Of a stretch of DNA of 64,000 nucleotides, positions 12,589-25,600 are shown piece after piece. This DNA is from Archivesica marissinica (lineage: Eukaryota; Mollusca; Bivalvia; Venerida; Vesicomyidae), in the NCBI GenBank assembly GCA_014843695.1, contig CM026386.1, positions 83,000,129 through 83,064,128 of the forward strand. The letters run 5' to 3'. Made by a program: the position numbers and the translations under genes. Numbering within the stretch: the stretch's first letter is position 1; the number at the start of each line of letters is the position of its first letter. The notes under the pieces are model-generated. The model did no database searches and was not told where the DNA came from. It saw only the letters and a program-made list of their open reading frames with translations.

Positions 12589-12829
12589 GGTTAAAATTCA
12601 ATCTTATGTTTAAATCTAAAACATTTCATAGAAAAAATACAAATACGTGACATTATAGGAAGATCAATAGATTATTTCCGCACAATCGCCCATGAAAAAT
12701 ACCCAACTTTTCCAGTGGAGGGAAGCCCAAACCCTACTGTATGGAAGAGGAATACCCCATTCCAAACCAATCCCCTCCTCGAAGAGCGTACACTCAAATT
12801 ACCTCTAGAAACGCCCTTGTGTGGAGTAT
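12589..12829 (+). other. orphan open frame, possible exon or element fragment
   Basis: An 80-codon stretch without a stop and without an initiating ATG ends at TAA 12827-12829. Its translation is mixed-composition and protein-like (it includes IRDIIGRSIDYFRTIAHEKY and ends LPLETPLCGV), and the DNA is less AT-rich than its surroundings. No family recognised. It starts right at the TGAT array, so an upstream part may have been displaced. Chance remains possible. Confidence 0.2.
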
Positions 12830-12865
12830 AAACAATTCTACGAAGTCATATCTTTTCATCAGTGA

Positions 12866-12960
12866 ACTTGGAAAATGGTGTATCCTGAACGAAGGGAGAT
12901 AATAAAACACTTTTGGCAAATGGTGTATCATGAACGAAGGGAGGCAATACAACACATTTT
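12866..12960. repeat. 47-bp tandem duplication
   Basis: Two diverged copies sharing aatggtgtatc-tgaacgaagggag. Confidence 0.8.
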
Positions 12961-13341
12961 CCTGTTGTATGCTATCTATTTTCCGGCATTGTCCAGAAAA
13001 CTTAATAGTTAGATGTTTGGAATTTATCAATATAATAAGAACAGTTTATGGTAGGTACATTTTCTTGTTTGAATATAAGCTTTAGTATCTAACTTTCCTC
13101 TATGTGAGGTAGCGTATGAGGCCAACTTTCACATCTACAACAGGTATGAGCTGATGCTAATCCAACTATTTAAACAAACAAATATTCTGACATTTTATAG
13201 AATCTATTTTACTATCAAAGAATAACAGATTGGAAAAAATGAATATGAAAGGATTCTGGGGCTATGTAGAGGAAATTTATAGGACTACAATAATACCCGT
13301 ATAATAAGATCACCTACGAGTCTTGCACAAAGTTGTATTAT

Positions 13342-13603
13342 TAAACTTTAATTATTTTACAACGATTGCGATTGCAATAAGCTTTAACAACTTATATTAA
13401 TCACTCTTGTTAGCGCAGATGATAGCGTAAATGTGGTAATTCATGTGGGAGAAAACCGGAGTACCGGGAGCAAACTCATCTGTCCGATCTGGCGGCCACC
13501 ATACCATCTCACATACTTCAGGATCGAACCATTGGTGAGAAGCGAACCCAGGTTGCATTGGTAAGAAGCGAGTGCGCTAGCTACTGTGCTAATCAGACAG
13601 CCT
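13342..13603 (-). mobile_element. SINE-F, nearly complete
   Basis: Read on the minus strand: tRNA-like head (tagcacagtagctagcgc, then box B ctgggttcgcttctc), body with ggtttt/ctcccacatgaatt, then a tail complementary to ttattttacaacgattgcga and acaacttatattaatcactc. The tail is shared with SINE-C (35142, 31189) although the heads differ. Other copies: 20812, 27548 and a scrap at 20711. Confidence 0.75.
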
Positions 13604-13720
13604 AGTCTAGTCATATTAGTGAAGCTACAACGTAACTACATGCTGTCGATACATCCAAGCTGGCTCTGTCCCTTACAAATCCAAAACAAAGATGAGTGGC
13701 AACACGTTCTGTTATCAGAC

Positions 13721-13940
13721 GGTTCAGTGGTCCAGTGGTTAACAGGTTGGACTCCGAATCCAGGGATAGATAGACAGGTTTGGTCCTCACCAGTCTGACC
13801 ATAATACAATTAACAGTCTATCAATTGGGACTTTAAACTGAGGTCTCGTGTCTATGCTTTACACCGTGCACGATAAAAACCAGTGTAGATTCTGGAATGG
13901 GTCTCTGTCTGTATCATTGTACTATCCTCCTAAATCTCAA
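13721..13940 (+). mobile_element. SINE-A, 3'-truncated
   Basis: tRNA-derived head (gtccagtggttaacaggttg then gactccgaatccaggg) and body (aaactgaggtctcgtgtc, ggaatgggtctctgtctgta) end at cctcctaaatctc. The canonical gggcaaccggtagcgac tail is missing. Confidence 0.88.
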
Positions 13941-14017
13941 CTAGTTGTTATACAATAGGCAGGAGTATAATATATTTAACACTGAAATACATGAAGCATA
14001 TTCAATGAGAGACAGCT

Positions 14018-14385
14018 GTAATTTTATATTACCTCTCTTGGCAGATAAAGTCTGATTTATTCCAAAATGTGAGTAGGTCCTTTTAGTTAGAATCCATTGT
14101 TTTTACTGTTGTTTTCTAACCAGATGTTGCGGTATGATACATGTGATTATATCCAAATCGTGTTAATTAACTGAAAACATTATTTCTGAAATAAGTACCC
14201 ATTGCATATACTGTATGAGATCTGTCGAGATATAGTAATTTAAAACTCTTAAGAAGCGATAGTGGAATAACATTACTAGCATGTTGTGCAAAGGAAACAA
14301 CGATAAAAACAGAGGAAAACACTTAATAGGACCTATCTACTTTTAGAGAGTATTCAGGGGCAATAACTGACCGATGTCTCTCATT
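14018..14385 (-). repeat. dispersed repeat R1, copy 1
   Basis: About 370 bp that reappears in reverse orientation at 29572-29925, and split in two at 45625-46895. Shared landmarks: ggacctatctacttttagag, gttgtgcaaaggaaacaacg, taccctattgcat-like and acctctcttggcag. No ORF; class unknown, probably a non-autonomous element. Confidence 0.85.
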
Positions 14386-14676
14386 ATTGCGTGAACCACA
14401 ATTGATAATATTAGTTTGAAAATATTGAGGATGTTAAAAAAAGGAAATTGTTTAAATTTCAAGTTCAAGAAGATAGCATATCAAATCGTAACACGAAAGA
14501 AGAAGAAGATGACGACGAAGAAGACAACGAAGAAGAAAATATTAATATAAAAAGAAGTTAGTTGAATAAATAAACCGGTTGATATGGCAATGACGACAGC
14601 ATCTGAATTGGATTCCGCCATGTGAACATTTTAGAAAACACGCATCCTCTCAGAACAGTTCACTGCCAATAATGTA

Positions 14677-15110
14677 TTAGTGTAAAGCAAAGAAAACTAC
14701 GGTGTTGATTGCTAGGTCCTTAGAAGTGTATCCGAGAAGGAGTGTGTTCAAGTTGTCAGTACAAATGTGGGATAACTTATTGAAGAGAGTCATACGGAAT
14801 TGATCATAGAGATTACACTGAAAGAAGAAGTGGAAAATGTATTCTATAGAACATTTGCATAATGGTGATTCTACAATGTTCTTTAGGAAAAGATTGTGCT
14901 TCAGTGAACTACAATTCGTTCTAAGGCATATTAATATTATGTAGAATGTCTTTTCGCGTAGTAGATTAGTTTTCCAATTGTAACGTTCGCAACGCTTGGT
15001 GTTAAGAAAGGCCTTGAAAGAAACCGGTGTCCGGATATCTCTAACCTCGTCGGGTAAGCTGTTCCATTCACCGGAGTACCGATGGAAGGAAGGAATTTGA
15101 ATATATAGTT
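14677..15110 (-). pseudogene. LINE (non-LTR) polyprotein, C-terminal fragment
   Basis: An uninterrupted frame on the minus strand ends at TAA (14679-14677). It reads through WNSLPDEVRDIRTPVSFKAF and a C-terminal zinc-binding motif C-K-C-x7-H-F-F-F-Q-C. The WNSLP…SFK segment and a Cys/His knuckle near the C-terminus are typical of the end of jockey/CR1-like LINE reverse transcriptases. The RT core and endonuclease are absent, so it is a 5'-truncated insertion, as is usual for LINEs. No ATG start is expected. Confidence 0.75.
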
Positions 15111-15746
15111 GGCATAGTTAACAGATTATCAGAATTTCTAAAATTCTACCGCATGGATTGGACCAAAACAATGTTGTGTACATTAGCTGTGACAGCGAGG
15201 ACATAAGACACTGTGCAGTTCACAATCCACATTTTCATATGAAAAAGCACGACCAAGACGTCTATACCAAATTTAATAGAGTCATGTCATTCTGTCAAAA
15301 CTCTCTCATTATGTCACTAAGTTGTGTTTTCCAAGAAGATAATTAGACAGAATGTGTCGTGTGACTGACACAGGTCCATTTGACCTTCTGTGTTAGTTAA
15401 ACCGGCACATAGATATATAAATACATGTATGTATAAATCGTAATTCTGTTCTCCCAAACATTACGTTTGTATGTTCCTGTAAACAAATAATCCATGCGCT
15501 AAAACACTCCGACTGAAAAGGGTTATGTTTTAGAGAGCTATGCGTAAATCAGGCAAGCATGAATAATAAAAACGCATAATGCTACATTGGTTCAAGTCGA
15601 CAGTTTCTATGTAAAAATAAACAAATATACACCATATATATATAGATGAATAGTATTTGAAATAGATATTGATCGTTAGATTACGTATTGGCATTCAGTT
15701 GAAAGGCATGGACAGATTTTGATAATTTGTTATTTAATATTTACAG
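15111..15746. other. upstream region of the claudin-like gene
   Basis: AT-rich, no recognisable gene. At 15739-15746 the sequence atttacag could be a splice acceptor, making 15747 onward the start of a 5'-UTR-bearing exon that would then run into the G tract. Confidence 0.4.
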
Positions 15747-15773
15747 AATTGGAATCATCTGAAAATCAAACAT

Positions 15774-16492
<719 letters not shown>

Positions 16493-16496
16493 CAAG

Positions 16497-16686
16497 ATGA
16501 CGTCTCTCTTTCTTAAAATAGGCTTTATTCTGTTGATTGTGTCGCTAGTAATGCAGATTTTGGGCTTGGCACTGCCCTACTGGTTCATTGGAAGTTCTGA
16601 AAGCACCGACTATTATGGTAGTTTGTTTAAGATTTGCCAGACAACTGGAAGCACGAAAACATGCAGTGATGTTAATAACCCAACCG
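16497..16686 (+). CDS. claudin-like gene, coding exon 1
   Basis: Encodes residues 1-63 and the first base of codon 64: TM1, the LPYW motif and the loop with the two conserved Cys. Donor ACCG|gtaagt. Reading on into the intron gives 10 more codons and then a stop, which supports the splice. Confidence 0.88.
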
Positions 16687-19600
16687 GTAAGTGTCCGCTT
16701 CTTTACCCATTAATATAAGCCCGTTTTATAGTATACATGTATTGATATTGATACATCACATTTGGTTTATATTTAACAATTCATACACTTGGCGCTTTCG
16801 TGTTTGTATAAAGAGTAATTTGTCTACAAATAAATATGCATAGGCACACATGTGAGATATAACGGTAAATATGTAGTATAAATCGTGTTATTCATGATAC
16901 ACGCGTTATATTCCGTATGAATATCGACCCTATTTACATTATTTTGTTATGTCAACAAACCGCGTATACGACGTTTGTTTATTAGTTGAAATACTCAGTT
17001 TTTGAGGCAAATATTTGGAAAAGAATTGTACCATATAATAGGAAATTACATTCCGCAGACATTTGCGTTTTCACCGATGTAGTGTCGCTTTACAAAATCA
17101 TACACTTAGCGCTTTCATGTTTGCATAAAGAGTAATTTAGATTATACAGTGTTCTGGTGGAACTTTGCATGTGCAGGTTGCGAACAATAGGCTAGTACCG
17201 ATGTTGATCAGCGAACAGAATCATGCCTTCCAAAGCAAAACAAAGAAATACATTGTCTGTATTATAATATCTTGACATGCTGAGTATATAAACTAGAACG
17301 CATATGTACATGTATAGTAACTATGCTGTTGCGCATATACAGTTTACAGATAATATTATAGTGTGAATTTTAAATTAAACGTGTTATTTTGTTTGACAGA
17401 TTGGTGGTCGGCAGTGCAGGCGTTCGAGATAATTGGTGTTCTGGTAATCGTTGCGGCGCTCGTGCTCTGTGTAATTGTGCTTTTCGTAAATAATGATTTG
17501 AAGATATTGAAGCTTATCTGCTGGATATTATGCTTCTGTGCATGTAAGTTGATTTGTGTTTGGGTAGATAGCTTGCCTATGTTTGCTCTTTTTAACGTTT
17601 ATTTATCGTCGCTACCGGTTGCCCATATGAGCGACGCCTCCTGAAGAGATTAGTCATTTTACATTGTTGGAGGATAGTACAATGATACAGACAGAGACCC
17701 ATTCCAGAATCTCCTCAGGTTCGTATCGTGCAGGGTGTAATGCACCGACACGAGACCTCGGTTTAAAGTCCTATATGAAAGACTGTTCATTTTATTATGG
17801 TCAGGCGGGGGAGTCGAACCTGCGACCCCTGGATTCCCAGTCCATCGTGTTAACCACTGGACTACGTATCCGTCTGTGCCCCAGTATGTGACTCCAGTCA
17901 CCACCCCTGATGTCCAGGAAATGAAATGAACGTCATAATAACGAAGACTGGCCAATAGTCCCACAGGCACAAGACACAAACATTGTTTTGTCCTATGTTT
18001 ACAGTAAACATTACTTACTATATGAACATAGGGCCAAAAAATAAATTGTGTCTTGTGTCTGTGAGTATCCAGTGGTTAACCGGTTGGATTGCGAATCCAG
18101 GGACCACATGTTCGATTCCCGTCTGACCCATTTCTTTCTTTTTTAATAATATTTTATTGCATTTTTTTCATACATACATTACAATTATACACACAATGAA
18201 ATACGTAGAAAAACAATATGAAATTATATTAGGATTTATTATTATTGCTGTATACTATTTAATCTGGGCTACAAGTTATGACAACATTATTTACAGCCCT
18301 TCCCGTCTGACCCTAATAATATAAATACTATTTATATTTATATAATATAATATTTTATTGCAACTTTTTTCCACAGCATGTACAACACACTTTACATTTC
18401 ACAATATCATTTCATCAATACAATCATGATATTAGGCTTTCGGGTGGGATTTTAAATCTGAGGTATCGCATCGTGCGCGTAAAAGAACCAGAGGAGACTC
18501 TTGGAATGCGTCTATGTCTGTATCATTGCACTATCCTCCAAACTCTAAAATGACCACTATCTTCAGGAGGCGTCGCTCGTATGGGCAATCGGTAGCGACG
18601 ATAACTAAACGTAAAACAAACATAATAACGACCAAATGTCGGACTAGGTTTTAACAGATTACGGGTTAGTCAGTCTCTTATTCACAAAACAAAATATGTG
18701 CTGTGTGAGTGCCACTGCATGTTATGTATATATATGTAGCTGATATAGCGGGAACGTGAAGATATGCTACATGTCAACATTTTATTTCCATAACCTAATT
18801 GTATGTGTAATGCTATGAAAGAAACCCCGAATAGCTTGAAACCCTGCATAACATGAACCTTGTGCTTAATGTACATGAACATTAAAAACTAATCAAAAAC
18901 ATAAAATCAGCTTCGTGTAGCAACGTAAAAATGTACCCATCTGACAGACAGACAGACATATACTTTTATTCTCTCAGGTACATGTGTACAACATGAGGGT
19001 ATATAACAGAAACAAATATTTAGCCACGTGGTGCTTCCGGGAATGACCTGAAATGAAAGCAGTTGTATAAACAATCATATCATGCATAATAATGTATAGA
19101 AATATGCTGGGGGATTCTTCTTCGTGTATCCAAATTTTACATACAAATACAATATTAATCACGACATAGTTCCACTATTACGTCTAAATGATATAAAACG
19201 AAAGACAAATATAATATTTAAAGAGTGTGGGATATAATAGTTAATATACTTATTCTCTGTCGGATTGTTTGTCATTTTGGGATGAAAGGTCAATCGATTG
19301 TTATTGGCCTGGTGACGTGTAATGAATGAAAATAATTTTACTATCATACTGACTCACGTAGTAGACAACATAATCCCATCGTGCGGATTAGTATTTATGA
19401 GTTGGGTAAATTGGTCTCGTAATGAGTCTAATATTTTTCCCACGGTCATAGAGTACGGGATAAAATGTATCTATAGTTTTGTGATTATAGCTTTTGTTGG
19501 ATTTTCTTCCCGTTTGTGGAATATAATGAGGTTTTGTATAATATTCGGCAAGAGTATATGTATCAGGCGTTTTTAAATATCACAATATGAATCTAATGAT

Positions 19601-22600
19601 GAATTTCAGTAGGGTTAATTATACTTTCGTTATGGATTATCAATTTTTGCGAACCATAAAGTGGTAAGTATATGTAATAAGATTTGAATAATTAATGCAA
19701 TACCTATCAAATATCGTAATATGTCCAACTTGCGAAGCTTTAAAAAATTACTAACAAAATTTAGACATGATAATACGAGTAAATTTACTAAGATTTACCA
19801 GGGCAGTTTCAGATGATGTATTTAATATCTTAGAGAAACAATGTATGTTGTCTGACAACACAAAGTCGTGCAGATAGGTATTCCGATCTTGTGTAAAGTA
19901 GTCGCATTTAAGCAGATAGTGTTGCTCAGAGCCAACTTCCCCGTTATTACATAACCTACAAATACTATCTAGGAAGGCTGTTCCTCCCCATCTGGATGTT
20001 TCCAGAGGAAGGCGATTGTTACAGGTACGATATCTGAAGAGTGTCAAATAGTCTTGTTTAGTGATAATGTTGAAATATTTTTCATATTCTAATGCCTGTT
20101 TAAAAGAATTATAAATTTTACCCTTGTTTGATAGTTGCATTTGGCTATGCCAATGCTGCTTATATTGGTCTATTAATATTTTCTGTATATGCTTATGGGT
20201 ACTTTTATTAATTAAGGTAGTTTGGTTAAGCCAAAGATCAGGTCTACCTACAGAATTTAGGATTTCTTTTATTTTACTGATCCATCGGAAATTTGTATCA
20301 GGTTGATTAATCATGTACCTATATATCAATAATGACAACTTGTTTTCTTTTCCAAGTAATATCCTCGTCTACTAGCTTGCGATTTAATCCATTTGTTCGT
20401 GTATATTAATGTTACAACATGATGTAAATATTGATAAAATAAAATATGTTTAAACTAAAAATGTACCCCCCCCCTCGAATGGTTTGTTTATGGGGAGTAG
20501 TGTCGCATATACATTTAGGTCATATGGTGACACACGAATATTGCTGAAGGAAGATCCCGGTTACTCCTCCACAGTATTTCAGGCACTGACGGGTGCCTGT
20601 GTTGAACCACCGATCTTCCGCAAGCCAGCTGGATAGCATTATTGAATTATACATCCCCAGTGCCGAACCTACAGCGGTGAGGGGCATGTTTGTTGAAGTC
20701 AACCGTGAAGTTTAAACTTTATTTATTTTACAACGATTGCGATACAAGAAGCACTCGGTTAGTTTTTGTTCTAACAACCAGTACAGTACTTGGTGATATT
20801 TTTAAAAAAGTTTAAACTTGATTTATTTTACAACGATTGCGATACAAGCTATAACAACTTATATTAATCACTCTCGTTGGCGCGGATGAAAGCGTAAATG
20901 TTGTAATTCGTGTGGGAGGAAACCGGAGTACCCCGATCTGACGACCACCGTACCAGCTCACATACTACTGATATGTTTATGTGTGTTTTTACGTTTATTT
21001 ATCGTCGCTACCGGTTGCCCATATGAGCGACGCCTCCTGAAGAGATTAGTTATTTTATATTTTGGAGGATAGTGCAATGATACAGAGAGAGAGACCCATT
21101 CCAGAATCTCCTCTGGTTCTTTTACGTGCACGGTGTAAAGCACCGACATGAGACCTCGGTTTAACCTCGGTTTAACGTCCCATCTGAAAGACTGTTAAGT
21201 TTATTATGGTAAGATAAGTTTATGTGTGAAGGGACATGTTTATGTGTGAAGGGACATGTTTATGTGTGAAGGGACATGTTTATGTGTGAAGGAAGGGACA
21301 TGTTTATGTGTGAAGGAAGGGACATGTTTATGTGTGAAGGGACATGTTTATGTGTGAAGGAAGGGACTTGTTTATGTGTGAAGGAAGGGACTTGTTTATG
21401 TGTGAAGGGACATGTTTATGTGTGAAGGAAGGGACATGTTTATGTGTGAAGGAAGGGACTTGTTTATGTGTGAAGGAAGAGACTACAAAATGTTTATGTG
21501 TGAAGGGACATGTTTATGTGTGAAGGAAGGGACATGTTTATGTGTGAAGGAAGGGACTTGTTTATGTGTGAAGGAAGTGACATGTTTATGTGTGAAGGAA
21601 GGGACATGTTTATGTGTGAAGGAAGGGACATGTTTATGTGTGAAGGAAGGGACATGTTTATGTGTGAAGGAAGGGACATGTTTATGTGTGAAGGAAGGGA
21701 CATGTTTATGTGTGAAGGAAGAAGGGACATGTTTATGTGTGAAGAAGGCACATGTGTATGTGTAAGAAGGGACATGTTTATGTGTGAAGGAAGGGACATG
21801 TTTATGTGTGAAGGAAGGGACATGTTTATGTGTGAAGGAAGGGACATGTGTATGTGTGAAGGGACATGTTTATGTGTGAAGGAAGGGATGTTTATGTGTG
21901 AAGGAAGGGACATGTTGAAGGAAGGGACATGTTAATGTGTGAAGGGACATGTTTTATTGTGAAGGAAGGGACTTGTATATGTGTAAGGAATGTGTGAAGG
22001 AAGGGATGTTTATGTGAGAAGGGACATGTTTATGTGTGAAGGAAGGGACATGTTTATGTGTGAAGGGACATGTTTATGTGTGAAGGAAGGGACTGTTTAT
22101 GTGGAAGGGACGGTTTATGTGTTGTTTATGTGTGAAGGGACTTGTTTATGTGTGAAGGGACATGTTTATGTGTGAAGGAAGGGACATGTTTATGTGTGAA
22201 GGGACATGTTTATGTGTGAAGGAAGGGACTTGTTTATGTGTGAAGGGACATGTTTATGTGTGAAGGGACATGTTTATGTGTGAAGGGACATGTTTATGTG
22301 TGAAGGACATGTTTATGTGTGAAGAAGGGACATGTTTATGTGTGAAGGAAGGGACTTGTTTATGTGTGAAGGGACATGTTTATGTGTGAAGGAAGGGACA
22401 TGTTTATGTGTGAAGGAAGGGACATGTTTATGTGTAAGAAGGGACTATGTGTGAAGGGACATGTTTATGTGTGAAGGAAGGGACATGTTATGTGTGAAGG
22501 GACATGTTATGTGTAAGAAACATGTTTATGTGTGAAGGAATGTGTGTGAAGAAGGGACATGTTTATGTGTAAGAAGGGACATGTTTATGTGTAAGAAGGG

Positions 22601-25600
22601 ACTGTTTATGTGTGAAGGACATGTTTATGTGTGAAGGGACATGTTTATGTGTGAAGAAGGGACATTGTTATGTGTGAAGGAAGGGACTTGTTTATGTGTA
22701 AGAAGGGACTGTTTATGTGTGAAAAGGGACATGTTTATGTGTAAGAAGGGACATGTTTATGTGTAAGAAGGGACATGTTTATGTGTGAAGGGACATGTTT
22801 ATGTGTAAGAAGGGACATGTTTATGTGTGAAGGGACATGTTTATGTGTGAAGGAAGGGACATGTTTATGTGTGAAGGGACATGTTTATGTGTGAAGGGAC
22901 ATGTTTATGTGTGAAGGGACATGTTTATGTGTGAAGGGACATGTTTATGTGTAAGGAAGGGACATGTTTATGTGTGAAGGGACATGTTTATGTGTGAAGG
23001 ACATGTTTATGTGTGAAGGGACATGTTTATGTGTGAAGGGACATGTTTATGTGTGAAGGGACATGTTTATGTGTGAAGGGACTTGTTTATGTGTGAAGGG
23101 ACTTGTTTATGTGTGAAGGGACATGTTTATGTGTGAAGGGACATGTTTATGTGTGAAGGGACATGTTTATGTGTGAAGGGACATGTTTATGTGTGAAGGG
23201 ACATGTTTATGTGTGAAGGGACATGTTTATGTGTGAAGGGACATGTTTATGTGTGAAGGGACATGTTTATGTGTGAAGGGACATGTTTATGTGTGAAGGG
23301 ACATGTTTATGTGTGAAGGGACATGTTTATGTGTGAAGGGACATGTTTATGTGTGAAGGGACATGTTTATGTGTGAAGGGACATGTTTATGTGTGAAGGG
23401 ACATGTTTATGTGTGAAGGGACATGTTTATGTGTGAAGGGACATGTTTATGTGTGAAGGGACATGTTTATGTGTGAAGGGACATGTTTATGTGTGAAGGG
23501 ACATGTTTATGTGTGAAGGGACATGTTTATGTGTGAAGGGACATGTTTATGTGTGAAGGGACATGTTTATGTGTGAAGGGACATGTTTATGTGTGAAGGG
23601 ACATGTTTATGTGTGAAGGGACATGTTTATGTGTGAAGGGACATGTTTATGTGTGAAGGGACATGTTTATGTGTGAAGGGACATGTTTATGTGTGAAGGG
23701 ACATGTTTATGTGTGAAGGGACATGTTTATGTGTGAAGGGACATGTTTATGTGTGAAGGGACATGTTTATGTGTGAAGGGACATGTTTATGTGTGAAGGG
23801 ACATGTTTATGTGTGAAGGGACATGTTTATGTGTGAAGGGACATGTTTATGTGTGAAGGGACATGTTTATGTGTGAAGGGACATGTTTATGTGTGAAGGG
23901 ACATGTTTATGTGTGAAGGGACATGTTTATGTGTGAAGGGACATGTTTATGTGTGAAGGGACATGTTTATGTGTGAAGGGACATGTTTATGTGTGAAGGG
24001 ACATGTTTATGTGTGAAGGGACATGTTTATGTGTGAAGGGACATGTTTATGTGTGAAGGGACATGTTTATGTGTGAAGGGACATGTTTATGTGTGAAGGG
24101 ACATGTTTATGTGTGAAGGGACATGTTTATGTGTGAAGGGACATGTTTATGTGTGAAGGGACATGTTTATGTGTGAAGGGACATGTTTATGTGTGAAGGG
24201 ACATGTTTATGTGTGAAGGGACATGTTTATGTGTGAAGGGACATGTTTATGTGTGAAGGGACATGTTTATGTGTGAAGGGATATGTTTATGTGTGAAGGG
24301 ACATGTTTATGTGTGAAGGGACATGTTTATGTGTGAAGGGACATGTTTATGTGTGAAGGGACATGTTTATGTGTGAAGGGACATGTTTATGTGTGAAGGG
24401 ACATGTTTATGTGTGAAGGGACATGTTTATGTGTGAAGGGACATGTTTATGTGTGAAGGGACTTGTTTATGTGTGAAGGGACTTGTTTATGTGTGAAGGG
24501 ACATGTTTATGTGTGAAGGGACATGTTTATGTGTGAAGGGACATGTTTATGTGTGAAGGGACATGTTTATGTGTGAAGGGACATGTTTATGTGTGAAGGG
24601 ACATGTTTATGTGTGAAGGGACATGTTTATGTGTGAAGGGACATGTTTATGTGTGAAGGGACATGTTTANNNNNNNNNNNNNNNNNNNNNNNNNNNNNNN
24701 NNNNNNNNNNNNNNNNNNNNNNNNNNNNNNNNNNNNNNNNNNNNNNNNNNNNNNNNNNNNNNNNNNNNNNNNNNNNNNNNNNNNNNNNNNNNNNNNNNNN
24801 NNNNNNNNNNNNNNNNNNNNNNNNNNNNNNNNNNNNNNNNNNNNNNNNNNNNNNNNNNNNNNNNNNNNNNNNNNNNNNNNNNNNNNNNNNNNNNNNNNNN
24901 NNNNNNNNNNNNNNNNNNNNNNNNNNNNNNNNNNNNNNNNNNNNNNNNNNNNNNNNNNNNNNNNNNNNNNNNNNNNNNNNNNNNNNNNNNNNNNNNNNNN
25001 NNNNNNNNNNNNNNNNNNNNNNNNNNNNNNNNNNNNNNNNNNNNNNNNNNNNNNNNNNNNNNNNNNNNNNNNNNNNNNNNNNNNNNNNNNNNNNNNNNNN
25101 NNNNNNNNNNNNNNNNNNNNNNNNNNNNNNNNNNNNNNNNNNNNNNNNNNNNNNNNNNNNNNNNNNNNNNNNNNNNNNNNNNNNNNNNNNNNNNNNNNNN
25201 NNNNNNNNNNNNNNNNNNNNNNNNNNNNNNNNNNNNNNNNNNNNNNNNNNNNNNNNNNNNNNNNNNNNNNNNNNNNNNNNNNNNNNNNNNNNNNNNNNNN
25301 NNNNNNNNNNNNNNNNNNNNNNNNNNNNNNNNNNNNNNNNNNNNNNNNNNNNNNNNNNNNNNNNNNNNNNNNNNNNNNNNNNNNNNNNNNNNNNNNNNNN
25401 NNNNNNNNNNNNNNNNNNNNNNNNNNNNNNNNNNNNNNNNNNNNNNNNNNNNNNNNNNNNNNNNNNNNNNNNNNNNNNNNNNNNNNNNNNNNNNNNNNNN
25501 NNNNNNNNNNNNNNNNNNNNNNNNNNNNNNNNNNNNNNNNNNNNNNNNNNNNNNNNNNNNNNNNNNNNNNNNNNNNNNNNNNNNNNNNNNNNNNNNNNNN

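Noticed and set aside
17800..17880. Functional tRNA gene at SINE heads (also 30413, 1700, 27929, 52849)
   Set aside because: Boxes A and B are present but no proper cloverleaf or acceptor stem could be formed by eye, and each continues into a SINE body.
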